Assembly: GCA_965153455.1 (NCBI GenBank)
Contig: OZ234497.1
Span: 7,564,001-7,628,000, forward strand
Reading direction: 5' to 3'
Source of the DNA: Sphagnum compactum
Taxonomy: Eukaryota > Bryophyta > Sphagnopsida > Sphagnales
DNA: 64,000 nucleotides
The notes beneath the pieces were generated by a model. It was not told the DNA's origin, searched no databases, and saw only the letters and a list, made by a program, of their open reading frames with translations. This document shows positions 48,716-62,584 of this stretch, in pieces (position 1 is the stretch's first letter; each line of letters starts with the position of its first letter). The translations under genes were made by a program, and so were the position numbers.

Positions 48716-49109
48716 ACAACTATTGCCCAGGGTAAATGCTGTAACTCCTAGACTTCTGAATGGGAGACAAAACAATAGCTGAATACTTGTTAGTCGTAAA
48801 GGGCTAAATGCTTTTAAGGTTAGCAGGTGCAATTAGAACACAATCTCAATCAGCAGCTCAAGATTCACTCAATTCCTTCTCCCACTGAGGACTTATTATG
48901 TGTATATAATAGACAATAAAAACTGAACAGGTATTCACAATCAGACAGATGGAACTTGGAAAAATAAAGATCACTTGCATGGTGCTAGATAAGCAAGCAA
49001 GAAAACTAAGACCAAAGCAGCAATAGGACATTTGTACCTTCCAGATCTGACAGACATGATAGAGAATAGAGATATTTGCGGGGTCAGACAACATAATATT
49101 TTTACATGC

Positions 49110-49223
49110 CAGATCTCACAGCCACAAGATGAAGAAAATCAAGCAACATCATCAAGTGTCACTTCGGAAGTTTTACAGGCTGCTGCAAATGTAAATATAC
49201 CAACAGATAAAACAAAGAAATAA
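49110..49223 (+). other. Possible small exon
   Basis: After an acceptor-like CACAG the frame reads PQDEENQATSSSVTSEVLQA and ends in DKTKK and a stop. It is protein-like but unsupported by any neighbour exon or family. Confidence 0.2.
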
Positions 49224-50061
49224 CCTTCAAATAGTCCTCCTTTGCATTACTATTAGAGGTACAACCGTGGGGTTTTTTTTCCAATTGAAAATTTGGTGAA
49301 TTTTTCCAAAACTTAGCAAAATTAGTCTAATTTACACTAGAAAAACAAAACATACCAAAACTAACCCAATTTTGGGGTCAAAAAAGGTGACAAAATTGTC
49401 CTAAAAACACCTATGCACAACCACAAGTCCTTCCCACAGAGGAGACAAAATCTTGGCTTGAAAGCTTTGCTACAATGTCCTTCTCAACTTAGAACTTCAT
49501 GTGCTTCTCCATTGGGAAAACAAAATATGAGTGCCAATAGCTGAGGAGGCCTGAGCAGTGGTCTAGCCAACAGCTGTAAGGGCTGCAAACATGTCCAGAC
49601 ACCAACAAATGATCCAATAGACAAACATCCATTTAACAATGCCATCATTGATATCTAGATCATAGTTGTTGCCCAATGGATGGGCTTCTGTCAGACTCTT
49701 GGGGCCCAGTACATAGTGGATCATCTGCTTACAACATGGCAGGGATGTGACCATTACTCATGACACATTCCACACAGAGAATGCATCCTCTGGAAACAAA
49801 TCAGATTCAAAGCTGGAATTGTCTACCAGCTGGTCACCTCTTGCTAAAATAACACAATTGAAAAGTACCTGGTCCTCGAAGAATGTTGATAAAGAGTTTC
49901 TCCTCAAGTTTATACAATAGTCAACAAAAGAGAAGAGGGTGGAGCTATACACACATAAGATCAGGTAGCAATTGAGAGAGGTGGTTTACCTGGGGTATAA
50001 CAGCATGCTTTCCTTGTGTACATGATAAATTTTAGAGAGAGTAATTCTGACTTTGAAATAG
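49224..50061. other. Region downstream of the PhoPQ/AprA-like gene
   Basis: No exon is supported. The part next to 50,062 should be the 3' untranslated region of the minus-strand gene. Confidence 0.4.
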
Positions 50062-53000
50062 TCAGACTAAGGTGCCAGTGCACCCAGTTCCATGGCAATC
50101 TGGGAAAGGAAAAGTATTGGGAACAATTACTGCTTCTGTTGTGAAAATAAATGGCATTGTGGCCTGAGGACCCTTGAATCTCAGCTCAACAAAAAAGGCA
50201 CCATATCCTTCCTGCTCACATGTATCAAATATCCAGTACAAAAATAATTCACAAAGCACTGTCAATGCGTAGCGTATGCTTACTGGATGTTAGAAACACT
50301 TCAAGCATTTTAGCAACAACCCATTGAGCTGTTGTCCAATAGCAACTTATCTTGAAAGATTTAAGCGTGTACCATTTCACAGTTACCTCCATTTCATAGG
50401 AACTAACAACAAGATGAGCTTTCACCAAGAAGAAAGAACTTAGATTGCTGAGATTCCCATCTTGTCTAAACAAAATTGTGTAAAGGGTGCAGAGCTAGTA
50501 ATAACTGTTACCTTTGGAAAGGGGATGGTTGCCACATACTTCAGGTTCCCTTCACTGGTGACCTTGAACATAACAGGCTGGATGTGTTGATGGTGGAAAA
50601 ATATAGGTTGAAAGCATTTTCCTCCAACTGTAAAGGTAGAACTGCAAAGAAATATTGAGAAAGTCAATACAAATGCAACATAGTCAATGCACAGGAAAAT
50701 GGAGCTACAGTACACTTCCCCATCACCAATCAAGAAAAACCTGTAAGGTCATCTTTACCTTTTAATTTAACGCTTTGGAAAACCTGTGGATTTGCCCGTC
50801 CTATTTTACTACACATTTTCCAACACTTAGGAGGAGGTCAAACAGATGATGGATAGGGCATTGCAGAACTTGAGCCATGGGCTCGGACCACTCAATGGGC
50901 AATCTATATAATTAACCTTTTTTGCTGATGCTTACTTACCAGTTTCCCAAATCTGCTGCAACCCATCGAAAATCTCGCCTGTTATTGCCACTGTTTGTGT
51001 ATGCATACCAGAGAATAGATTTAGATGGCATCTCTGTGGACAATATTTCAAGTCTTCCCTTTCTCCAATCAATTGTCCACCAAAAGTTTGGTCTACCATT
51101 CTTCCATCCATTTGAGGTGCCTAATTTGTCATGAAGACTCTCAATCAAACGTTGTGACAGGAAAAATTTGCTGATGCGAGTAGCCACATTTAACAAATCT
51201 TGGGGTTCAGGTGCCTGAAACAAAGAAAAAAACATAGAAGAAAAGCCTTTCTTTTGTTGACTCTGAATGTTGGGTTGAGTGCCTGTCATTGGGTTGTCTT
51301 TCTCATAATCCAAGACAATGCTCAATACAAAGGCCTTCATTGCTGCCAAAAGCTGCACACATACTTCAATGGATTGAACAAAAGGTGCTTCTTGCCAATG
51401 AAGAACCAATAACCCAACAAAACAACACTACAAGATCAAAAAATGGTGAAAGTTCAAGAAGAGGATATCCTGGGGGCAAGCCCTAGAGACTTAATAGAAG
51501 CTGACTCTATGTCACATATCTCAACAAAGTGGGGTTGGGATCTGAGATTTACCTTAGGCAAGCCAGTCAAAAGACTGTGATCTGTATTTGACAATATAAG
51601 AAGATGCTTTTCACCTATCATTTCACTCCAGAAATATGAACTGTATTTTTCCCAGAATCAAAAAACAAGATTTTAGCACCTGCTATCCAATGCCCAAGCT
51701 GACCAAGCAACTGATCACTATAATTCTCACAACAACGCAATATGAGTAGTACCTCCATCATTCATCAAAGTAAAGTGGTACCTGTCATCAAGAAGGAAAA
51801 ATTCGTCATTTGAGGACGTGACAATAAGCTTGGGCATTGTAAGCCGAGGCAGATAGACATACGGGTCCTCTATTCCCTGCATTTTAAAAGACCACATTTA
51901 TCACTTCTGCATTTTTCTGAAGTCTTTTAAAACCCAGTTCACACATCTATCAACTCTCATCAAATAAAGCAACATCTTTTTCAAAGTTTTGCTCTGACCA
52001 ATGAGTTAAGAACATCACAGCTGAGATCACAATAAACTTCCATCAAACCTTTCATGGATTACCAACACACTTTGTAAAGAGACATGTACACACAGAAACT
52101 TGAACACACACAGAAGATGCCAATCTGAGTTCTCACAATGAACGACCTCTTCCCATGGGAGGTGTTAAAAAGCCTCCTGCCACTATACTTTCCCCGGATG
52201 AGGCATGCACTCAACTTCTATAGCAATGCACATACAAAGGGCCAAACCTAAAGGAATTCCTTACTTGACGATTCTTTGGGATTCTGATGGAACATCCATG
52301 AAAAGAGATAGAAATAAAGAGTGAAGAATGCAGTTACCATGAGTGCAGAAAACTCTGGTGAATCAAGATTGGTAGTGAGGTTGAGGGACTGGTAGGGTTC
52401 AAATGACCACGGCCACCCTCCAAAGGACTTATAATAGTGGTGCAAGTTGTCCACAAATCGTAATGCATCCATCACAATTGGTGCAATCCCTACCACTCGC
52501 TGCACCCAAAAAGTAGAATGTCAGAAGATACAGTACAATTGATCAAAAGTATGTGTCAACACATTCATAAGAAATCAACACATTAAAACGTCCTTTGACT
52601 GATAAGCTTTGTAGGTTATTTGCAAACTCAATTCAATATCCACACTATGAAGCCACAACTATTAATTGCAAAGAATGCTAAGGGGTAAGGTGATTATGTG
52701 CATATCCTCAGGTGACCATTGAGACTCCAATCCCCATAAAGAAAAGCTATGCAACCATTGAATTCTTGAGAGATATGGTTGTTAAGTTGGGATGATTTGG
52801 TATCACACTTGGAAACTGTGGTCAGAGTGTCTGTGCCAGCATTCAGGATATTCTCAATTGAGATGTATACACACCCTATGAAACATCAGCAGCATGCTTA
52901 CATTGGAAACTAGACACACACTCCAATTCAACCAACCCTAAACCAAACAAGGGAGAGGCAGTTTAAATGTGACCTTGTCTACTGCAGCAGTTAACCAAGT

Positions 53001-54933
53001 TGTCCAACCCCGTTTACTTGCCCCCGCCACCACGAATGACTCAATCTATTACAAACACTTTTCTCTTTCAGCCCTTTGTCAGATAATCAGCAGCATGGTA
53101 CAAAAACCAAAGCTAGAACACACAAATATCATGTCAAATCCCAGATATATGAACTTACAAATCACTCTATTTGCAGAATCTTCATGTAATATAATAAGTA
53201 CACAAAAGTTTTGAAACTTCTTGGTACTGCAAAGGCAAATGTTGAAACCTGGATCTTGAGATGTTTGCAGGCATAAGTTTGCAGAGTGTCCATAGCCCGA
53301 ACAGCAGCTTTTGTCATGGGAATGTGCAAAGGCCATTCCAGTTCCTCTGGATTTCTAATAAAATGTGCCCATGTGTCTGTGTAACCCACACAACACCAAA
53401 AATGTTCTACACTGTTAAATCTCTTCATATTCACTAGATGGATCATAACATGAGATAGTCTTCCCATAATCAACATGATCAACTTGAAGCAATTCAAATT
53501 GCAGGATTACAAAGGCCATCATTCTAATGATGAAAACCAACATATGACTGGAAAACCTCAACTCAGATAAATGGCATACTCAATACAAGAAGAAAAGCAC
53601 ATGACAGTGACTGCCTGCTTACAAGCAATAATATCATCTTCAGAACGGGGATGCCATTCATCATCTGAAAATCCACACGGTTGATTGGGAACCTGATATA
53701 GCACAGCTGCTATCGTATTTGTCCTCACTGCCAGCCTAAGACAATTAGATAAGATTGCATTATTGTTCCTCCTTCCATAAAATATTTTCACCATCACCAC
53801 AATTATTCATGTCCAAATGCTCCAAAAAACCATGTGAAACTTTCTGCTGACTATGTTCAAAATTTCATTCAAACAAGCATGAACAGGATTGTTTGACAGT
53901 GATTTAGACTGCAGAACCTAAGCTGCACCCACCCTGAATCCATTTTTTCAGCTCCAATTTGAAGCATCATAATTTCCAATAACATGAGAAAGTTTTCTTG
54001 AGAAACTCACGCAGCGGCTAAAAGTAAGAGCTGATCTGTAGCTTTGGGAGGGTTATTGGTGTTGCTACCCTGCCCAATTAGAAGGAAGGATGTCCGTGGG
54101 TGCATCACTTTATGTGGTTTCTTCATGCACAAACCCACCAAGTCACTGTCCTAAGAATCAGGAATGGTCTGTACTTTGCAATTTTTGTTCTTGCTCATTT
54201 TAGGTTTTGCTTCTTGGTTTTGGGTTTAGGGTTTAAAACCTCACCCTAAACCCTACAACCTCTACAATTACAAAACAGTTGCATGTCAAGTGTGTGAAAT
54301 TTGTGATTTGAAACATGATTCAAGGGTTAGAGATCTTTTCATGGGCTGGAAATGGTGTGAAGGAAAATCACCAGAATCACAAGATTATGAGTCCAGAGAA
54401 AACAATCAACATGCATGGGTGATAGCCATCCCTGACTTGTCATGTTAAGCACAACACCTTCCCATCCACCAGTTAAAAACCGGCCTTTCAATCTGCCCCC
54501 TGTATCATACCATCTTAACACCCTCCCACATACAGATCTATCAAACCAATATTCTGGCAAAAGCTTGAAAAACAAAAGTCACATGAGTTGTTCTAAGAAA
54601 GAGTCTTGAACTGGATCCTGGAAGAGCAGGTATTAACAACTCTTACTGAAAACTTTTGAGTTGCAACTTTCTCTCAAGATTCTCAATCAATCAATTACAC
54701 AAAAAACACAATCAACAGAGACTTTGAGGCTTGTCCAAATTCTGTAACACAACATATATGGAGCATGAAATTGTTGGGTCAAATGATAGAAATCGGTACG
54801 GTTGACATTTAAACCTGTAGTTGGAGTCTTCCTTGAGAATGTAGTCATCCAGTGGTGTTGCAATTGATGCAGCAAAGAGCACAAGTAGAAGCAGTAGCAC
54901 AAGAAAGGTAGAATTATTATGCGTGAAGGCCAT
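50062..54933 (-). CDS. PhoPQ-activated pathogenicity-related / AprA-like secreted protein
   Basis: This is a 581-residue protein from twelve exons on the minus strand: 54933-54815, 54513-54372, 54150-54011, 53735-53623, 53376-53249, 53039-52974, 52499-52338, 51876-51782, 51640-51553, 51352-50940, 50641-50512 and 50211-50062. All phases agree and the sum is 1,746 nt. An N-terminal signal peptide ([18 protein letters not shown]) is followed by TPLDDYI and [11 protein letters not shown]. Family blocks then run in order: [135 protein letters not shown] and [10 protein letters not shown]. Ser222 (GxSxR), Asp314 and His343 fit the hydrolase-like triad expected of this fold. In Dictyostelium the family member AprA is a secreted proliferation repressor; the bacterial name comes from PhoPQ regulation. 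Its role here is unknown. Exon 10 may hide a further small intron, since CTTTGTTTCAG near 51,215 is a good acceptor. Confidence 0.92.
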
Positions 54934-55096
54934 AGCTTCAGATGGATTTTGCAACAACCTGCGCAAGAATTTTTTTGGGAAAACCTGCGAAAGTTAGACA
55001 GACTCTTCATGTCAAGTCCCAAGATGAAAAGTTACCAATTGCACTGCTACTATTATTTTGTGTAGAGTTAAGCCAACCCCAAGGTTTAGGGCTTTA

Positions 55097-55412
55097 TTGG
55101 CCTTGCCTACCGAGGCAAGGATATTGTGTTTAGGTTCATTATAGAGTATAGTCGCTTAAGGGATTATAGCCCCTAGGTTATAGGTCTATTTTTATAGGAG
55201 GATTTTTGAAAGATGATATTTTGGCTTGTGTTGAAACTTGAGATTAGTTATAATAGAGTTATGATATCTTGAAGGATTTTGGTTTCTTTTAGAGGATTTT
55301 CTGAAGATAATATTTTTGCATGGTGAAATATTTTCATAATTCTTCAATTCCCTTGAGATACTTTTTAATGTAAATGGCAAGGCCACAATGTGACACACCC
55401 CATGTTGAAATA
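55097..55412 (+). repeat. Interspersed element family 1, copy C
   Basis: This is the most complete forward copy. It begins with the foldback GGCCTTGCCTACCGAGGCAAGG, passes through GGTCTATTTTTATAGGAGGA and TTGAAACTTGAGATTAGTTA, and ends ATGGCAAGGCCACAATGTGACACACCCC. It lies upstream of the PhoPQ/AprA-like gene. Confidence 0.78.
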
Positions 55413-57829
55413 AGGGCTCACATGAGGCAGAGCTGAGGGGGGGCCTGATTCTGGTAAAGCCTACCATTGAGGGGGCCAAGCACCCACCAGTGCACCATGA
55501 AGGATGAATGGTAAGTGGTTAGGAAACAGTTTTCTGTTGGGTTCCATTTCCGTAGCTAACCATGGTGGTTAGCTCAGTTGCTTGCTTTTTTAACCTACCT
55601 ACTAACAATCCACAAGCAGGTTGTTGGTAGGTAGTTAGAAAAAACAGCCCTTACCTATGTACAAACCATCCATCTACATACCTAGTATTTACTTATTTTC
55701 CCACCTATCTACCCATATATGAGACCTATTTCTTATGGAATTGGTTTCCAAGGGTGAAACCAAATATTAATTCCAGCTGGGGTTCATCCATAAACTGAGT
55801 AATGGTGGATGGTGCACTGGTGGATGCTAGTTCCCTATGGCCTCCACTGAATGGAAACTACTGAGTGGATTCTTAATTTTTAATTTTTTTCCATGATACC
55901 CAATGGATACATATTGAGTATGATGAGAGAAAGATTTTTTTTTAAAACTAAAAAACAAAAGATGTGTTTCGTTTTAGGTATTAATATATCTGGCCCTATT
56001 GGAGGAAAATTTCCATGCAGTAAAGCACCATCCAACTACACTACAAAAATTCACCTAATGATTTTAGGTATTGGTGCACACTAGTTTATCTCTCTTGCAC
56101 CTTCCACCCATTGTCTTTCTCCATGATACACTCCCATCCCCATTTCTTCTGCAATTTCTTTTGTCTAGAGTGACACTTCCATCTCCATCTCTTGTGTAGC
56201 ATTTAAGACTACCTTGTAGTTTCAGGAGCAAGTTGATAGAAAAATGTAAAACAAATGTTTGCTAAAAAGTTGTCAACTTCCTATTGAGGGAAAGGTAAGG
56301 CTAAGGGTGAGTTAACCTTGGGGGATTAAGGAAGACCACCAAGTTATTAAATAGGGGTCTATGTAGGCAAGGCTATATTGACTATGGTATTTATTCATCT
56401 TTGTATAAAGTAACTTCAGCTCCATGGTATATTACACACTATAGTGACAATCATACTGTTTTCGAAAGTTCATTATTATTTATCATAATGCAAGTTTAAA
56501 TATTTGTGTTTCATGCACTTCATGTTTTGATATTTTAATCTTGTTGAAGCATCTTAATGCTTGCAATGTTCATGTCACTTATTGTGGAAGTAATATTTAC
56601 ATGGGATGATGACCTTTTGCATGTGATATTAGGAAAGATAGCATTTGCATGGGATGTTAAGTCTTATTTGGGTGTAAGCTAGAGCTTGATGTTAAGTCTT
56701 ATTTGGGTGCAAGCTAAAGCTTGAAAATGAATTATAGAGTTGATTATTTTTTCATGTGATCTTCAGGTTGGGTGATAGATAATCTTAAGGTATAGATGAT
56801 TTTTTTCATCTTTATTTTTTCGTTGTTTCATTATCATTTCCAACTTGGTTTCTTTTTCAAGAGGAGAGATTAAATCTACATTTTATAGGGTAAACAAGCT
56901 GGTAATAGTACATTTAAAATTTGTGATCTCTTACAGCATTGGTTGCCTCCGAGGTCTAAAGGAGGATTGTAGAGGAGCTCTAGGTGTACACGTTGCCCTT
57001 TAGATCGCTGCGTTTGGACAAGGGACGCAAAAGTTATGGCTTCCCAAAAGTCTCGGCCTCATTGCCTCAAAAAAAAAGCTTCCACCAAATAATTTTTGCC
57101 CTTATCTTAGAGCAATCTAACATCTATTTATGCACATATCATACCTGACACATGTCAAACAGCTAGGATATCACCAAACAATCTTCTACCCAAATGTACA
57201 CCCTCCATTGGAAATAACGAACATGTATATTCAATGGTCGAGATTATGACCCAAAAAGGGTAAAAACATGTTTAGTGATTGATGCGCTAAAGTGTAGCTA
57301 AACCCTACTTTTTTAAACCCTTTCGAGCATAGCGCTACTCCAAAACCCACCACACTAACACCCATTCCCTTTCCTCTCCCCCCATCCATTCTGAATCCCT
57401 CTTACTTGTGACCCTTTCATTATTGCTGACAACTTTGTTGATTGTGTAAATTTTTGTGACCATTCTCATGGTGTTCATTGTGTGCTCAAGGCATTGTCTT
57501 GAGGTACAAGTAGTTATAACTTCCCAACTTTTTTCTTAGATGTTTAGTAACTCTAGGTTGTTTGTGGGGTGCAAGTGTTGGAATGGGTCCTCTCTTGGTA
57601 CATGTGTTCTTCATGGTCTTCTCTTGATCCTCACACATGTGTTCTTCTCTTAGTGCTCTCAAGGTGTGTTTTTGGGCCTTTTCTCAGTGTTGTTCATCTA
57701 TTTTTCATAATCCTCTGTTGTGCTTTCAATGTTTGTTCTTTGTTGTCCTTTCTTAATGCTCAAATTGTTGATGTTATTTAATCATTTTCCTAGTGCTTTT
57801 CTTGAGCCTAGAATTTCAACTTCTTTAGT
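55413..57829. other. Gene-poor region
   Basis: No supported gene. A (GTAG)-like and (CTAC)-like pair occurs at about 55,590-55,710, resembling the tract in the 21.9-kb insertion. A tRNA-like GGTGGTTAGCTCAGTTG word near 55,565 has no T-arm and is not a tRNA. Confidence 0.4.
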
Positions 57830-58790
57830 TGTTGCTCCTCTTGAGCTTTGAAGCTCAGAAACGTTGCTAATAATGTTATCTGGTCATTTTTTTGGTGCTT
57901 CTCTTGATCTTGGAACTTTAGCCTCCTCCAATGCTACTCTCCTTGAGCTTTGAAGCTCACAATCTTTGTTACTAATGTTATCCTATCATTTTTCTTATGT
58001 TTATTTTAAGCTTGGAACTTCAGCCTCCTCAATAGTTGCTCCTCTTGAGCTTTGAAGCTCACAAACATTGCTAGTAATGTTATCAAGTCACTTTTCTGGT
58101 GTTTCTTTTGAGCTTGGGACTTTAACCTCCTTAATTGCTGCTCCTTTTGAACTTGGAACTTTAGCCTCTTCAACGACTACTCTTCTTGAACTTGAAGTTG
58201 ATTAGCTACCGCTCCTCTTGAGCTTGGATTTTGATCAACTACCATTCCTCTTAAGCTTAAAACCTCAGTTGTTATTCCTCTTGAGCTTGGAACTTGATCA
58301 ATTGTTGTTCCTCCTAAGCTTTAAAAACTTTAGCTATTACTCCTCTTGAATTTGGAACCTTAGCTTTTGTTCCTTTTGAGCTTGGAACTTGATTAGTTGT
58401 TGTTCCTCTTAAGCTTGGAACCTTAGCTGCTACTCCCCTTAAGCTTGGAACCTTAACTACTTCTCCTCTGGAATCCTCTGGAGCTTGGAACTTAATCAGA
58501 TGCCATTCCTCTTGAGCTTAAAACATCAGTTGTTACTCTTCTTGAGCTTAGAACTTGATTAGTTGCCATTTCTCTTCAGCTTGGAACCTAATCAAATGTT
58601 GTTCCTCTTAAGTTTGAAACCTGATTTCCTATTTTTCCTTTTGAACTTGGAACCTTAACTATTGTTCCTTGAGCTTGGAACTTGATTTGTTACCGTTCTT
58701 CTTGAGCTTGGAACTTGATCAACTATTGTTCCTCTTGAATGGAACCTAATCACTTACTACTCCTTTTGAACTTCAATTTTAAGCTACAAC
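57830..58790. repeat. 30/33-bp degenerate minisatellite
   Basis: At least fourteen units with the consensus CTTGGAACTTGATCA-TTGTTCCTCTTGAG occur, mostly exactly 30 or 33 bp long. A longer-period repeat (CTTGAGCTTTGAAGCTCA) precedes it at 57,840-58,070. Unit lengths in multiples of three suggest a coding ancestry. One minus-strand frame reads a Gln/Glu-rich helix-like unit (EEQQLIKFQAQ), but stops are scattered through every frame. Confidence 0.75.
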
Positions 58791-61700
58791 TTTGGTCTTC
58801 TCAATGATCTAACTCTCACAGTGTTGCAAAGAATCAAACCTTCACTATTGTTGTTCCATCTCTCTCCCAACCCTCCATTGTTTTTTGTCATCATTATTTA
58901 TTTCATTAAGCAACAAACCTCACTCCCTTCCTTGTTTTTTTTAATTTCAATTTTTTATCCGAATGTGTTGCAGGGATGCCACAAAAAACCTTACTTGTTG
59001 CATTCGAGCCCTAGCCTACTACTAGGCCTATTTCTAGGTATTTTTTGTTTCACCTAAATTCACACCCTTATATCCAACAGAGTGAGCTCTCATCCCGTCC
59101 TTAAAGTTATGATGAAATCTATCCCCTACTTCTCTAACTAATGTGGATGACCAAGCTAAGATGAAATTTGCTTGATGTTGTTTTGCAAGTTCTTTTTCAA
59201 CTATTCTTGGAGCTATGGTCATTACAATAAGAACTTTTTCAGCTTGTGTTTCTTGTTTATCTTTCCTTCAATTTCTCTTATCTAGTCTATTACCTGCTTG
59301 TCCATTTTTCTTTGTTGCATAACTTTCAAATAATTTTTTTTTAAAATCGGGTAGTTACAGAATAGACAATCCATTTTTTGGTGTCGCACGAGTAGTTTTT
59401 GTGAAGCACCTTTAAATTTGGTATAATATGTGTTGAGATTTTATTGAAATTTTTTTAAAGGACTCATTTAATTAAACTATAACACTTGAATAATCAAACT
59501 TTAAAAATTGAAGATAAAATGCCATCATTTCATTATAAGGTGGACTTTTCAAGTGATACAAGATGGATGATCATAATCCATAAAATGTGTTACGGACTTT
59601 ATTACATAATAAACATGTTTTAATTTTTGATTTTTTTTCCTAGTATGATTGTGAAGTTATTATAATCCTAAAATAAGGGTTTCCAATCAAATTCAATATT
59701 TTAATTTATTAGGATTTTGTAAGATTACCAATAGCCTAGAAAGTCCATAACTTATTGAAATGGAAAATTCAATAAATGTTGTTTTGTAAAAAATGACATT
59801 TCTACCCAACATAACATCTGCTAACTATAAAATTTCAAAAAAATCCATGTTTTTGCTTCCAACTTTTCCCTTAACTAATCAAATCAGAACACATGTCATA
59901 ATTTGAAAACTTGTAAGTTTAGGGTTTAGGTAGTCTTCTTGCCTTTTACCTTCAAATGGATTAAATTGCATTCCCAAAACATCAAATATTTGCATTTTTT
60001 TATTTTTTATTTTTAAATGTGGAGTCGACAATCTACCACTTTTGGTCCATTTCAATGTGCAATCACTTAGTCACAACATGGTTCTATGAATACACCACTA
60101 AAAGTTATTATCCATGGGTCCTTCTTGTTAGTAAATGCAACAATGATAATAAACTTTTCCCTACCAATGCTTTTTGAATTAAAGATTTTAGGTTTTTTAC
60201 TATTGCTTCCACATCCAATGAAGGCTGCACCAAATCTTCAACTAAGGTTTCTAGGGTAGATGCAAATTAGGGTGACTCAAAAGCAGGAAAAGTCCCAGTC
60301 CCAAAAGTCCATATTTTAACACTAGAATGGGAAAATAATTAAAAACCATTTTTGAGTGGGCCTTATGTGGTGATTAATCAACTAATAAAATCCATATGAA
60401 AAGCTACCCATCTGGAAAATTAATTGACATACATGTTCGGGGGAAGAAATATCAATCCAATATAAAATGACCAAGATAGGGACTTACAAAAATAAAGTCC
60501 AAATTTGGTCCTTCAAAAGTCCATAGTTATTTATTGGTTAAATTTTTTGTTGTAATTTTTAAAATCCATATTTTTTTTCCCATCAAGTATCATATATTGA
60601 GTCCCTATAAAAAATATTGAAATGAAATCATAAAAAAAATGCATTTGAATGTTGATGCAGAACCCAAACCATAGTCCATATGCTCACTTTAAAAGTCCAT
60701 TACTATATGATTGGTGTATGTTTATTGAATTTCGCCTCTTAATAAATATTTTTATTCAAGTTGGCAATTGTAATTTATAAATATTTTTATCAAATTGATG
60801 ATTTTACAATGTGTTTGTGGCATTTGAATAGAGTACACTTTGCAAAAAGTCTATAAAGGGGCAAAAAGTGAGCCACCTTAATGTGCATTCACCTTTTAAT
60901 TTTGTTACAGATTCATGGTTAATGATTATTAAAGACCTAGGCATATTTACATAATGCATATGCCAATCTTGAACTAGATCATTAGCCATTTCCTCATGAG
61001 TTGTAGATTCTGTTGTTGTTACTATTATGTTGATCAATTCTTTTATAACAACATTTTTTGCCCATTGCATCTCACCATCCTCATTTGAGTGGCAACCATC
61101 ATTTTCTTCTTCTTTGGTTTGATTTTATAATGTGTACAAGGTACTAGGGCTTGTTTTATGATCTATGGCTTTAAGCACATATTTAATTAATTTAAGATTT
61201 TTCCCTAGTTTGTGGATGGTATAAATTATGTTTGATGACCACCAAGTTTTAAAATGTAACCTTATATGATGCACCCCCAAACTCCTTGGTAGACTCAACT
61301 GCGAGTCTAAATGTGAAAAAAACAGGATGAGGAGTTGGGGCATGCTCTTTAGTTCGCAGCACTTCGGGGGTAGAAGGGCATGTTGGAGCTCTGGAATAAG
61401 GACTAAAAAAGTGACAAGCAAGTCAATTAGTCACACGGACCTACACAAACCAAACAACAAGTTGTTTAGTGCATAGTTGGAGCACTTTTGGTGCACGGAC
61501 GAGCCACATGCAAACACGGACTCACAAGACTCACCACAGCCCAGACTTGGGGGAAGCCACCACTTTCCCCCTTATAATATTCTATGTGCCTGGCCACGAG
61601 ACTAACACCCAAATGTCATTTTGTCCCGGGACTTCCAAGTGAGAGTCCCGAAATTCCTAGAATTGGGACTCTTGCGACTTTGGAGGCCCATAACTTTGTG

Positions 61701-62584
61701 TGCAGACCTTCGATTGAAGTGAAGTCTTAAAAAAAGTTATAGCCCTTGTCGAGATATTTCCAATAGTATGTGGCACGCCACCTGCACAAATGATAATGGT
61801 GATGTTTATAATAACCAGCTCCCCTTTTAGGTATGCATTCTGGATCATTTCATTTCATTTTTTTCATTTTTCAAGTCATTTTTAATGTTATAACTTTTAT
61901 ACATTGTTATATGTTCTCATATGCACTCGTTTTTTAGTATTGACTTCTATTTACAATTAGTTTGAATTGTTGTTAATTAATTTGAAAGGGAGAAAACAAT
62001 GTTGGCCATGAACAATTTTTATTCCAAGATGGTGCCAATGTTGCATATTTTAGCATGGACAATCACAAACTTTTAATACTAGGAGGATTTGACATTATCT
62101 TTCAAATTTAGACTGTCCTTTAGGGTTTTTAAAAATAAATAAAAATTTAACAGTGGATTTTTTGTTTCAAGACTCTTTGTGAAATCATTACAAGTGTTTT
62201 GATGACCTGGTGGTCATTAGGTTCAATTTGTATATAAAACATTCAATAAATTTTGTTTACTTGTTATGTATTTTAGTTTTTTTAATTTTGCATTTTATTT
62301 TATTTTTACCTGCTATGTAATTTGAACTTTTTGAATGTTGCAACTTTTTTTCTTTTTGTTATAGGTTTAGTGGCCACCATGCCTCAAGGTTCACTTTGGG
62401 TTTCAAATATTCAATACATTTCTTTGATTTATGTCAATTACGTTTCATTGGTCCTTCAATTTTTTTTTGTTTTCTTTAAACAACCTAGTGGGGTTGTACT
62501 ATAATTGAATGCTCAACATTAATGGTGTAAATTTTGTGTTTGCATTTTTAAACTTTTGAAAATTCCTAAATTAATTAAATATGT
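58791..62584. other. AT-rich region with a palindrome
   Basis: No supported gene. Around 61,250-61,680 GC rises, and a palindrome lies at 61642-61672 (arms AGAGTCCC and GGGACTCT, inner AATTC and GAATT). An open frame at 60,804-61,070 (minus) has no recognised domain. Confidence 0.4.

Noticed and set aside
55560-55640. tRNA-like word GGTGGTTAGCTCAGTTG
   Set aside because: There is no T-loop, anticodon arm or closing acceptor stem downstream.
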